Assembly: GCA_963719135.1 (NCBI GenBank)
Contig: CAVRAZ010000013.1
Coordinates: 124,001-188,000 of the forward strand
DNA from: CAVRAZ01 sp963719135
Lineage (GTDB): Bacteria; Pseudomonadota; Gammaproteobacteria; DSM-19610
DNA: 64,000 bases
Reading direction: 5' to 3'
In this document: positions 9,147-19,900 of the stretch, one piece after another
Position numbering within the stretch: position 1 is the first letter of the stretch
Layout: every line of letters begins with the position of its first letter
Notes under the pieces: model-generated
Told to the model about the DNA's origin: nothing
Seen by the model: only the letters and a program-made list of their open reading frames with translations
The model's database searches: none
Made by a program: the position numbers and the translations under genes

Positions 9147-9777
9147 GCGAGTTGGGTCGTTCTCCGTCTATGTTCCCCTGATGCGAGCGGGTTGTCGCCT
9201 GCGTCCGTGGCGTGGTCGTTGCCGGGAAGTTCGGCGACAAACTGATCTCACTTGGGCGCGCCGCCGGACAGGGCCGGGGAAACGTTGATAAGGCTGCCGA
9301 ATAGCCGTCAGATACCGCGCAGAATAATGGCAGAGCACCGCCGGCTTGACAAGCCCGCGGCGCCCGTCGGCGCCTAGACATCAGCCCGCATTCTTCATCG
9401 GCTTCCTGCTGAGACGGCGCCATGCCACGCGCTGCCAGGCGTTCATACAGCGCAGATCCGAGCGTCGTCTGATGGCTTAAATGCCTTCCCGCACGCGTTC
9501 GTGGTGATCCTGCGCGCCGGTGCTGTTGCTAAGGCGTGTTGTCCGGACGCGCGAACACCGGTCGGCGGATTGCGTGCAGGCAGCGGAGCAATCGCTCCGC
9601 TGACATGAGCGGTGCCATGAAGCCGATGAATGCTGCCTGACGCGTATGGGCGGGAATTCAGAAATTTCCGATTGATCGCTGACAACCCGGACTATATAGT
9701 CCAGTCAAGACCCGGGTAAATGGATTCAGCAGGCAACACCACCCGGCAAACAACCAGGGTAAAGGGACCTGCCGCAC
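9147..9777. other. Long intergenic region upstream of the type I secretion operon
   Basis: No convincing gene: the short frames present lack ribosome sites and recognisable sequence. The end nearest the ABC transporter gene carries a perfect palindrome (9689-9702) and probably the operon promoter. Confidence 0.5.
9689..9702. promoter_or_regulatory. Perfect 14-bp palindrome, possible operator
   Basis: GGACTATATAGTCC is its own reverse complement and lies 75 bases before the start of the secretion ABC gene. A dimeric regulator could bind here. No -10/-35 pair can be placed with confidence. Confidence 0.35.
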
Positions 9778-11922
9778 ATGGTTGCATCCGGCGTATCGGA
9801 AGATACCGGCCTCGATAGCCTCGTTCTCGTTGCGCGTTACCACGGCGTGGCGTCCGACGCAGGCCAGCTCCGGCACCGGTTCGGACGTTCAGGCGAACCT
9901 TTCACAACGCGCCAGATTCTGCGCGCGGCCCATCATCTGGGTCTGAAAGCCCGGCTGGCGCACGGAAACTGGCAATCACTGGCCGCGACGCCGCTGCCGG
10001 CGCTGGTCCAACGTGTCGACGGACACTGGCTGGTGCTGGCAGGAGCCGACGGCGACCGGGTGCTGTCGCACGATCCGTTGGAAAAGCGGCCGGTGTCCCT
10101 TGTCCGCGATCTGTTCGAGCCGGCCTGGAACGGGCAGATGATCCTGCTGGCCCGGCGTGCAAGTGCCGGCGACAGCGGCGCGCGCTTTGGATTCCGCTGG
10201 TTCGTTCCCGCGTTGGTCAAGTATCGCAGGCTTTTTCTCGAAGTCCTGATTGCATCCTTCTTTCTGCAGCTCTTCGCGCTGATCACACCGCTGTTTTTCC
10301 AGGTGGTCGTCGACAAGGTACTTGTCCACAAGGGTCTGACCACGCTCGACGTGCTGGCGTTCGGATTGCTGGCGATGTCCCTGTTCGAGGTGGTGCTCGG
10401 AGGCCTGCGTACCTATGTCTTCTCACACACGACCAATCGCGTCGACGTGGAGCTCGGTGCCAGATTGTATCGCCACCTGCTCAGTCTGCCGATGAGTTAT
10501 TTCGGCGCACGCCGTGTCGGCGATTCTGTCGCGCGTGTGCGGGAGCTGGAAAACATACGCAGCTTCATGACCGGTTCCGCCCTGACGCTGCTGATCGACC
10601 TGTTTTTCACCCTTGTGTTTCTGGCTGTCATGTACTGGTACAGCCCGCTGCTCACCTGCGTTGTAGGCGGGTCCCTGCCTGCGTACGCGCTGCTTTCAAC
10701 GTTCGTTACGCCGGTCCTGCGCGCCCGGGTCAACGAGAAATTCAACCGTGGGGCGGAAAACCAGGCCTTTCTCGTGGAATCGATTCAAGGCGTGGAAACC
10801 CTCAAGGCAATGGCGGTCGAACCGCAGATGCAGTGCCGCTGGGAGGAGCAGCTCGCGGCCTACGTGCACGCCGGTTTCAGGGCTGCCAATCTGAATAATA
10901 TCGCCAACCAGGCGGCCGGTCTGATCAACAAGGTCGTGGTGGTGGCGATTGTCTGGGCCGGCGCGCGGGCGGTGATCCGGGGCGAACTCAGCGTCGGACA
11001 ACTGATCGCTTTCAACATGCTGGCGGCACGGGTCAGCGGTCCGGTACTTCGGCTCGTGCGGCTCTGGCAGGATTTTCAGCAGGCGGGTGTCTCGGTGAAG
11101 CGCCTGGGCGACATCCTCAATACGCCGGCTGAACCGGGTTATGACCGTTGCAGACTGTCCCTTCCGGATATCGCCGGCCGCATCCAGCTCGATCACGTCA
11201 GCTTCCGCTACCGTCCCGCCGGCCCCGGCATCCTCAGCGATGTCACGCTGGACATTCAGCCCGGTGAAGTGGTCGGAATCGTCGGGCGCTCCGGTTCCGG
11301 CAAGAGCACGCTGACCAAGCTGATCCAGCGGCTCTATGTGCCGGAGCACGGCCGCGTACTGATCGACGGCGTCGATATCGCCCAGGTGGACACCGCCTGG
11401 CTGCGCCGCCGTATCGGCGTGGTATTGCAGGACAACCTGCTGTTCAGCCGGAGCGTTCGCGAAAACATCGCGCTCGGCGATCCGGCCTTGCCGATGGAAA
11501 GCGTGACCGCCGCGGCGAGGCTGGCAGGCGCCCATGAGTTCATTCTGGAAATGCAGGAAGGCTACGACACGCGAGTGAGTGAGCACGGCGACAACCTCTC
11601 CGGCGGTCAGCGGCAGCGCATTGCCATCGCACGGGCGCTGGTCACCGATCCCCGCATTCTGATCTTCGACGAGGCGACCAGCGCCCTGGACTATGAATCG
11701 GAGCGTGTCATTCAGCAAAACACGGAGGCCATCTGCAGGAATCGCACGGTCATCATCATTGCACACCGCCTGACGACCGTTCGCGCCGCGCAGCGGATTC
11801 TGGTCATGGACAGGGGAAGGGTGATCGAGCAGGGTACGCACGACGAGCTGTTGAACCGGCGCTGTCAGTACGCGGCCTTGTACGCACTGCAAAACGGCCG
11901 GCCGGTGGAGGTGGTTCGGTGA
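9778..11922 (+). CDS. Type I secretion ABC transporter, HlyB-like
   Basis: A 714-aa inner-membrane exporter. Residues 1-135 form a C39-peptidase-like domain that lacks the catalytic cysteine (EDTGLDS replaces the DCG-x-x-C type sequence), as in HlyB, where this domain docks the RTX substrate instead of cleaving it. Membrane helices span about 155-430. The ATPase domain has Walker A GRSGSGKST (near 503), signature LSGGQRQR, Walker B ILIFDEATSALD and the switch histidine in IIAHRLT. It starts an operon with the HlyD-like adaptor, whose GTG overlaps its stop codon. The obvious substrate is the RTX lipase encoded downstream. No TolC-type outer-membrane partner lies in the window. Confidence 0.92.
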   Translation: MVASGVSEDTGLDSLVLVARYHGVASDAGQLRHRFGRSGEPFTTRQILRAAHHLGLKARLAHGNWQSLAATPLPALVQRVDGHWLVLAGADGDRVLSHDPLEKRPVSLVRDLFEPAWNGQMILLARRASAGDSGARFGFRWFVPALVKYRRLFLEVLIASFFLQLFALITPLFFQVVVDKVLVHKGLTTLDVLAFGLLAMSLFEVVLGGLRTYVFSHTTNRVDVELGARLYRHLLSLPMSYFGARRVGDSVARVRELENIRSFMTGSALTLLIDLFFTLVFLAVMYWYSPLLTCVVGGSLPAYALLSTFVTPVLRARVNEKFNRGAENQAFLVESIQGVETLKAMAVEPQMQCRWEEQLAAYVHAGFRAANLNNIANQAAGLINKVVVVAIVWAGARAVIRGELSVGQLIAFNMLAARVSGPVLRLVRLWQDFQQAGVSVKRLGDILNTPAEPGYDRCRLSLPDIAGRIQLDHVSFRYRPAGPGILSDVTLDIQPGEVVGIVGRSGSGKSTLTKLIQRLYVPEHGRVLIDGVDIAQVDTAWLRRRIGVVLQDNLLFSRSVRENIALGDPALPMESVTAAARLAGAHEFILEMQEGYDTRVSEHGDNLSGGQRQRIAIARALVTDPRILIFDEATSALDYESERVIQQNTEAICRNRTVIIIAHRLTTVRAAQRILVMDRGRVIEQGTHDELLNRRCQYAALYALQNGRPVEVVR

Positions 11923-13277
11923 GACGCGACCTCATCGAGTTTCTGCCCGCCGTGCTGGAAATCCAGGAAAGACCGCCGTCACCGGTGGGGCGGGCAGTCG
12001 CCTGGACCATCATGCTGTTGTTCGCGATCGCCGTGACCTGGGCGGCGATCGGCAGGATCGATATCGTTGCCACGGCCCAGGGCAGGATTGTGCCCGGTGA
12101 CCGGGTCAAGGTGATACAGCCGATGGAAATCGGCAATGTCCGGGCGATTCGGGTCGCGGACGGGCAACGGGTCAAGGCGGGCGACGTACTGCTGGAACTC
12201 GACCACACCGCCAATGACGCCGATCTGGAGCGCCTGACCGGCGAACGCCTTTCCGCGCTGCTGGACCAGGCGAGATTCCGACAGCTGCTTCAACTGATGG
12301 AGGCTGCGCCGGATGGCCCGAATGTCACGCCAATTGCGCTCGACTATCGACTGCCGGCAGCGATCGGGCGGACCGTCCAGCCCGCCGTAGTCGAACTGCA
12401 AACCCGGTTGCTCAGGAGCGCCTGGGGCGAACATCGGGCGCGTGACGCGGCCTTGACGGGCACTTTGGAAAGCCGGCGCGCAGACTACGCGGCCACCCAC
12501 GGGGAGATCGACAAACTCGAGGCGACACTGCCTCTGATCACGCGCCGCGCCGACGCGCTGAAGCAGCTCGTGGACAAGCAACTCGGGCCGGAACAGGCCT
12601 GGCTCGAGTTGGAGGAGAAGCGCATTACCCAACGCCAGAACCTGGCGGTGGCGAAAAGCCGCCTGCAACAGGCCGGCGCCTCCGTCCGCGAGGCCGAACA
12701 ACAGCTCCAGGCGCTGGACGAGGAATTCAGACATCAAACGCTGACAAAGCTTTCCGACGTCGAGCGACGCATCGCGCAACTGGACCAGGAGACGATCAAG
12801 GCGCGGCGGCGCACCGGTCTGCAACGCCTCACCAGCCCGGTCGACGGTGTCGTACAGCAACTGGCCGTGCACACCATTGGCGGCGTCGTGACGCCGGCGC
12901 AGGAGTTGATGAAGATCGTGCCGGAGAACGAAACGCTGGAAGTTGAAGCCTGGGTGTTGAACAAGGACATCGGCTTTATCGAGGAAGGCCAGGACGCCGA
13001 GGTCAAGGTCGAAACCTTTCCCTTCACCAAGTACGGGACGATCGACGCCCAGGTGCTGGATGTATCCAACGACGCCGTCAACGATGAACGGCGGGGGTTG
13101 GTTTACGCCGCCCGGGTGCGGATGGTGCGATCCGTCATTCAGGTGGGCGAGAAACTCGTCAACCTGACACCTGGCATGGCGGTCACTGTCGAGGTCAAGA
13201 CCGGCACGCGCCGGCTGATCGAGTTTGTGCTGAGTCCGCTGTTACGCTACAAGCGCGAGAGTCTGGGTGAACGGTAA
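11919..13277 (+). CDS. Type I secretion periplasmic adaptor, HlyD-like
   Basis: A 452-aa membrane-fusion protein. One membrane helix near residues 28-48 anchors it in the inner membrane. A lipoyl-like half (VKVIQPMEIGNVRAIRVADGQRVKAGD) precedes a long coiled-coil hairpin at about 105-300, and a beta-barrel region ends with FPFTKYGTIDAQV and NLTPGMAVTVEVKTG, the usual HlyD C-terminus. The GTG start overlaps the ABC gene stop (GTGA), indicating coupling. It bridges the ABC protein to a TolC-type channel. Assignment is secure at family level. Confidence 0.92.
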   Translation: MRRDLIEFLPAVLEIQERPPSPVGRAVAWTIMLLFAIAVTWAAIGRIDIVATAQGRIVPGDRVKVIQPMEIGNVRAIRVADGQRVKAGDVLLELDHTANDADLERLTGERLSALLDQARFRQLLQLMEAAPDGPNVTPIALDYRLPAAIGRTVQPAVVELQTRLLRSAWGEHRARDAALTGTLESRRADYAATHGEIDKLEATLPLITRRADALKQLVDKQLGPEQAWLELEEKRITQRQNLAVAKSRLQQAGASVREAEQQLQALDEEFRHQTLTKLSDVERRIAQLDQETIKARRRTGLQRLTSPVDGVVQQLAVHTIGGVVTPAQELMKIVPENETLEVEAWVLNKDIGFIEEGQDAEVKVETFPFTKYGTIDAQVLDVSNDAVNDERRGLVYAARVRMVRSVIQVGEKLVNLTPGMAVTVEVKTGTRRLIEFVLSPLLRYKRESLGER

Positions 13278-13301
13278 CGGTGTGCGCAAGGAGGAGTGTT
13301 G

Positions 13302-13919
13302 ATGATCGGTTTGATGTTTATCGGGGCGTTTCTGCTGCTATTGCTGTTGGCCTGGCTGGCGGGCTGGTCGGGTGCGCGTCTTGCCAGGCGCCACGGAATC
13401 GCGGGTTGGAAGGGCGGGGTGCCGGCGTTCCTGGCGGTGATGCTGACTGGTGTTCTGGGACTGGATCCCGATGGAGATCATGTTTCGCTATGATTGTTCC
13501 AGTTACGCAGGGTTCACGCAATACCAGACGCTGGCGCAGTGGAAAGCGGCGAACCCGGGAGTGGCGGAAACGCTGGTGGCCTCGAACGACCTGAATTCGA
13601 CGCACGAAGGTAATCGGGAGCGGTATCAGCTCAACCAGCGATTCGCCGTGGGACATCATCCGCACCGACCATTGGTTCCATATTCGGGAGCGGGAGGATC
13701 GCGTCGTCGATACGGCGACCGGATGCAGTGCTGGCGCGCTATGTGGATTTCGACACGGATATACCGGCGTTCGGTTTGGGCATAAAGCGACCGGGGGCGT
13801 ACAAGCTTTGGATGATGAAGAGTTCGTGTGAACCTGGCCAAGTAATGGCTAACCAAGTGAAGTTCAACGGATACTATACCGCGATAAAAAAACTAGGGAG
13901 AAGAAACGATGGACTTTAG
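13302..13919 (+). pseudogene. Broken gene for a small membrane protein found beside secretion/lipase genes
   Basis: An AAGGAGG site and ATG at 13302 start a hydrophobic segment (MIGLMFIGAFLLLLLLAW). Recognisable coding sequence then continues only by changing frame at about 13450 (FWDWIPMEIMFRYDCSS, AQWKAANPGVAETL), about 13648 (DIIRTDHWFHIR) and about 13727 (LARYVDFDTDIPAFG). Reassembled, it is a protein of about 180-200 aa with an N-terminal membrane helix and a WDWIP...RY-x-C...QWKAENPG-like pattern that I recall from uncharacterised proteobacterial proteins. The final open frame runs into the start of the lipase gene. Three or more indels in about 500 bases suggest true decay or a local assembly problem; function is unknown. 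Confidence 0.6.
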
Positions 13920-16900
13920 CCGGATATCTAGAGAAGCGGAACTATCTGAAGGAAGTTATGCAGACTTCAGGGCGGCGTTAAATCCGGATGGCAGTTACGA
14001 TGCTGCAAAGGTGAAAATTGCCCTTGTGGCTGCTGGATTTTCAGCGGATCAAGCCGACGATTTCATCGACCCACTGGAAAGTAGCGCACCACCAGCCCGA
14101 CGACTCAACCGGTTTCTCAGCGACCCTGTTCGAAAGTCTGGACAACCCGGGACACTACACATTTGCCATACGCGGCACCCGCGGTCTGACCGATCTCTTG
14201 TCCGCCGACTATTCAGGGATCTTTTCGCTTGGGTACGCCAGAGACCAGATCTATTCGCTGTACAACTATTTCATACGAGTGATTACGCCTGCCACCGAAA
14301 CGGTCGGGCAATGGGTGGTGACGGGACTGACTGACGTGGACGGTCAACTCTCCGCAGTCTATGGATATGAGGATGCCGCCGCGCCCGGTCTGGGTCTGAT
14401 CGTCGATGCCACGGGTCAGAATACCAACTTCGACGCCAGTGTGCAGGTCGCCGGTCACTCGCTGGGCGGCCACCTGGCGTTCGCGTTCAGCCGCCTGTTT
14501 CCCGACTGGACGGATGGCGTCTACACCTACAACGCGCCGGGCATTGCCGAGTCAGCGGCTGCCGACAACTTCTTCCGCTCGTTTGGCGGCGGCGGCGACT
14601 ATCCGGTCAACCTCGCGCAACTGACGGCCAGTCTGGTGGGCGAGGCTGGCAGGGAGTTGATTGCGGGCTTCAACGGCGCGCCGGTGCCGGAACACTACGT
14701 GTTCATCGAAGACCAGGGTTTGCCCGGCCCGGGGAATTCGTCGGGCAACCACAGCATCTCGGCGCTCACCGATGCCCTGGCCGTCTACAACCTGTTCGGC
14801 ACGCTCGACCCGAGTCTCAGCCTTGAGCAGATCAAGCCATTTTTGCAGCTGGCGTCGAACAAGAACAACGAAAGCCTGGAAGCCGCGGTCGACGCGCTCG
14901 GCGATCTGTTCGGTGTCGGCACAAAGGTGGGCATTGGCGATCGAGACGCACTCTACACACGAATTCAGGCCATCGAGAGCAATCTCTTCTACCAGCAGGC
15001 CGGTGGCTTGGTGGATCTGGTGGCGACGGAGACCCTTTCGGATGCGGCCGCGCTGGATAATTCTGACGGGCTGGCGTATCGCTACGCCCTGGAGCACCTC
15101 AACGCCTTTGCGATCACCGGCGACGACGGGCTCTATGCCGCACGTAACGCCAATGGTGAGTTGGATGCCGCTCGGTTCACGGAAGCCTACCTGGCCGATC
15201 GCGCAGCGTTCCTGGACCTCAAGAATCGGCTGTATGCACAGGACGGGGACCTGCTGACGAACGCGGGCGAGGACGTTCGCTACGAAGACCCTGCGTTGAC
15301 GTTGGAACAATACAAGATCACGCCAGGGCGCTCCTCGCAACCGCCGCGCCTGGTGATCTTCGATTCCGATGAAGCCAATGCGGCACTGGATGGCGATGTC
15401 CAAGGCGACAGCCTGTATGGGCGCGGGGGAGACGATGTCCTGCGGGGCAAAGACGGCAGCGACTACCTCGAAGGCGGCGAAGGCGATGACACCCTCGAAG
15501 GCGGGGCCGACGACGACACCCTGCGCGGCGGCCGGGGTGACGACACCTACCGCTATCAGACCGGTGACGGCACCGATACCCTATTCGATACGGATGGTGC
15601 GAATACCCTTCAGGTCAACGGCCTCACATTGAGCGGCGGCGAACGCATCGCCGGCGAGCGCTGGCGCGACGATGCTCAGGGAACCGAATACCAGCTCGTG
15701 ACCACAACCTCGGGCACGCAGACGATGACGATCTTTCAGGACGGTGCCGGCCAGATCCTGCGCATCGAGGACTACCGCCCGGAGAACTACGGGCTCACCT
15801 TTTCCGAAGGGCAGTCACTGGTTCCGCCGGCCACGACACGCACCCTCGTCGGCGACTATCTGGCGATGGAGTTCCCCAGCCCGGTCGGGCCCACCAACAG
15901 GAAAGACGAATTGGGTAACTATATCCTGGACCTCACCAGGCCGCAGGTGCGCGACGATACCCTATATGGCAGCGAAGGCAGCGATCAGATACTGCCGGGT
16001 GAAGGCGACGACGGTGTCTACGCGCGCGGTGGCGACGATCTGATCGACGGCGGTCCCGGTCAGGACGGCCTGTCCGGCGAGGGGGGCAACGACACCGTCA
16101 TCGGCGGTCCGGACGGCGATCTGCTGTTCGGCAGTGCCGGCGACGACCGTGTTTACGCCGACGACGTGCAGACGATCGCCGATGCCCTTGGCGCAAGTCA
16201 GGCGACGTTCCGGAAAGGCGATCTGCTCTCCGGCAACGCCGGCAATGACAAACTGCTCGGCAACGCCGCCGACGATACCCTGTTCGGCGGCGAGGGCCGC
16301 GATCTGATGATCGGTTCGGCGGGCAGCGACAACCTGGTCGGGGACCTGAAGCTGACGGCGAGCAATGTGTACGCCTGGTCGGCGGCCAGATCGATTCACT
16401 CGGGTCCGGCCGGCACCGTCTACGAGCTGATCTACGACAACATGGAGTTCGACACCTCGGCGGACGGCGACAGCGACGTTCTGTTCGGCGGTTTCGGCGA
16501 GGACTGGCTGTTCGGCCAGGCCGGCGACGACGTGCTCGACGGCGGCGAAGACGCCGATGCGCTGCTCGGCGGCAGCGGAAAGGATACGCTGCTCGGCGGC
16601 GCCGGTGATGACATCCTGGTCGGCGATGCCGGCACGACCGATGTCGGCACGATCACGCACGGGGCCGATTACCTGGACGGCGGCGCCGGTAACGACTATC
16701 TACAAGGCGACGGTGGCGCCGACCGGCTGTACGGCGGCGACGACGCCGATGAACTCCACGGCAACGACGACAACGACAGGCTCTTTGGCGAACAGGGCGC
16801 CGATCATCTGTTCGGCGGCGCCGGCGACGATGCGCTCGACGGCGGTACGGAAGACGATTGGCTGCAGGGTGACGACGGCAAGGATCAGTTGTACGGACAG

Positions 16901-19900
16901 GCCGGCGTGGACATTCTGCTGGGCGGTGCCGGCGACGACACACTCTACGGTGGCGCCGACGGCGATACGCTGCAAGGCGGTGCCGGCGGGGACAAATTGC
17001 ATGGCGACGCCGGTGACGACCATCTGTTCGGCGAGGACGGCAACGATGTGCTCTCGGGTGGCGCCGGGTTGGACGAACTGCGTGGCGACGCCGGCGACGA
17101 CACCCTCGTCGGCGGCGACGGTAATGACCTGCTCGACGGCGGCGACGGCGCGGATACGCTGACCGGCGGGTCCGGCAACGATCGCTACCAGGCGGACGAC
17201 GACGACACACTGGTGTTCGGTCCCGGCGCGGGTGACGACCTCGTGGTGATGGCGGGTACCGGCGGTCGGTTGGTGTTCGAGGGCGTGTCGGTCGCCGCGC
17301 TGAAAGTCAGCTATGCGACCGACGCCGCCGGCGCGTTCCACCTCCGTCTGTCCTGCGCGGGTTCCAGTGTCGACATCGAGGATGGCCACATCGCCGGCGG
17401 ACGCACCTACGTGTTCGACGATAGCGTATTGAGCCACGCGGACGTCATGCGCCTGGCGCCGACGCTGAACACGCCTGGAACGGACAACGACGACCCCATC
17501 GCCGGCAGCGACAACGGCGACGCGATCGCCGGCGGCCTTGGTAACGACCGGCTGGCCGGTCAGGGGGGTAATGACACTCTGATCGGCGGCCCCGGTGACG
17601 ACGAACTCGATGGCGGGTCGGGCGACGATGTGCTTTCGGGCGGTCCGGGTAACAACGTCTACCGCGTGGACAGTGCCGGCGACGCGGTGGTCGAATACAG
17701 CGGCGAAGGCTTCGACACCGTCCAGGCCGCGGTCAGCTACACCCTGGGCGCCGACCTCGAAGGGCTGGAGCTGACTGGCCGGCGCGATACGGACGGCGCG
17801 GGCAATGCCCTGAATAACGAAATCCGCGGCAATAGCGCGGCCAATACCCTGTATGGTGAGGCGGGACAGGATCTCGTCGCCGGCCGTGACGGGGACGACA
17901 GGCTGTACGGCGGCCCGGGCGATGATCAGGTGTTTGGCGATGCCGGACAGGATCGCCTGGTCGGCGAATCCGGCAACGACACCCTGTTCGGTGGTCTCGG
18001 CGACGATACCTACGTCTTCAACCTTGGTGACGGTCAGGACGTCGTCATCGACCCGGATGGCGACAATGTCGTCGAGTTCGGCGCCGGTGTCGGCTCGGGT
18101 GACCTGCGGGTCGAGCGCTATCAGAGTCTGGACGGCAGCCACTATCTCGAGGTCGGTTACGGCGACCAGGGTGACAGTATCGTTATCCGCAACGGATCGG
18201 GTGGAGCGATCGGCACGTTCCGCTTTGCCGACGGCACCGCGCTGGCACCAACGGAACTGCTGGCGGGCAACCCGCTCCCGCTCAATCTGCTCGGCAGCGA
18301 CTACGCTGATCAAATTACCGGCACCGACAGCGACGATATTGTGCAGGCCCTGGCCGGTGATGACGTCGTCGACGGCGGGCTTGGGGATGACGTGCTGCTG
18401 GGCGGGGCCGGTAATGACAGCCTCTCCGGTGGGCCCGGCGCGGACGAGCTGGACGGCGGCCGCGGAAATGATCTGCTGGAAGGCGGCGAGGGCGCCGACC
18501 GCTATCGGGTCTATTGGGGAATGGGTCGCGACACCATCGCGGATGCCGGCCCGCAGAACAATGTGATCGTGCTGTCTGCGGGTACCTCGGTCGACGACCT
18601 GGACGTGCGGCAGGACGGCGACGACCTGAGGGTTTCACTGAAAGGTTCGCAGGACCAGATGACCCTTCAGAACTTCAGCGCCAACAGTGCGACCTGGCGG
18701 CTCGAAGACGCGTCGGGTACGACGCTCGACCTGAATACCCTTATTGCAAATGGCAGCGGCGCGGATTTCATCGCCAACAGTATCCAGGCGTTCAGGGATA
18801 CCGCCCGCGCGGCCTACTTCGACGGCCTGATTCAACAGAACTTCAGCGTGACCGCGGACAATGAGCTGGAGTCGACCGTTCTTTCGGGCAACGCCGCCAA
18901 CGTCTATGTCAACCACTACGTCGAGCGCTACAGCGAACAGGCGTTCGCCAGCGACGCTGCCTGGATCGAACGGAACACCGCCGCCTGGGCATCGGTCACG
19001 ACGCTCGATGCGCAGGCGAGCTCGACGGCCGCCGAATCGACGGTGGTGCCCGGAACCGGCGGCTTCGCCGGTGGCGCGGGGTCGGCCCAATACCTGCCCT
19101 TGACCCAGGATCGAAGTATCAGTATCGCGGACGAGAGTTCGGTGTTCTTCGTGTCCGGAGCGGGCGACGGTCTGGAACCCGACGCGCCGCTCACCGACCC
19201 GCTGTCGAACCGCCGCACCGGCGTCTGGATTCTGGACGAGACCGCGACCGCCGCGGCGGCCGGCCAGGGCGTCGGGTTCGTGAGTTCCGTTCGTCGGGAA
19301 TACACGCAGACAACGGACGTGATGCTCGAAGAGATTCATGGCGGCGGCTCGGACAACACCATCCTGGTCAACGGCTATGGCGTCGTGGACGCCGGTGCCG
19401 GCAACGATACACTGATCGCCGAGGATTTCTCGACGCGATTCCAGTCGTGGGAGGATCTCGGTTTCGAATACGGCGCCGTGCTGTACGGAAACGACGGGGA
19501 CGATGTCCTGCGGGGCGGCAGCTTCAGCGACCTGCTCATCGGCGGCGAAGGCGACGACTACCTGGACGGCGCCGGCGGCGAGGATCGCTATCTGGTCACG
19601 GCGAACGGAACCGGCATGGACGTCGTCTACGATTCCGGCACGCTACCGTACCTGGTGCAGGATGAGGTGTTCCCCAATGGGTTTACGGACTACCTGAAAT
19701 GGTATTACCGGGCGGTGCAGGGATCCAAGATCGAGGATCTGTTCCCGTTGGATTACGGTTCGCTCCCGCCGGCTATCAACGTCAACGACTATCAGGCGTT
19801 GCACGATCTGGTCGATGCCGGCGTCATCAAGAAGGATAGCGTCGAGTTCGAAAGTGGGATAACGCAAGCCGACCTGACCGTCACCTGGGGCGAGTTGGCG

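Noticed and set aside
16653..18313. Long minus-strand frames of several hundred codons opposite the RTX gene
   Set aside because: Their sequence is the mirror of the GGxGxDxL repeats (repetitive V/A/I-rich), with no ribosome sites or domains.
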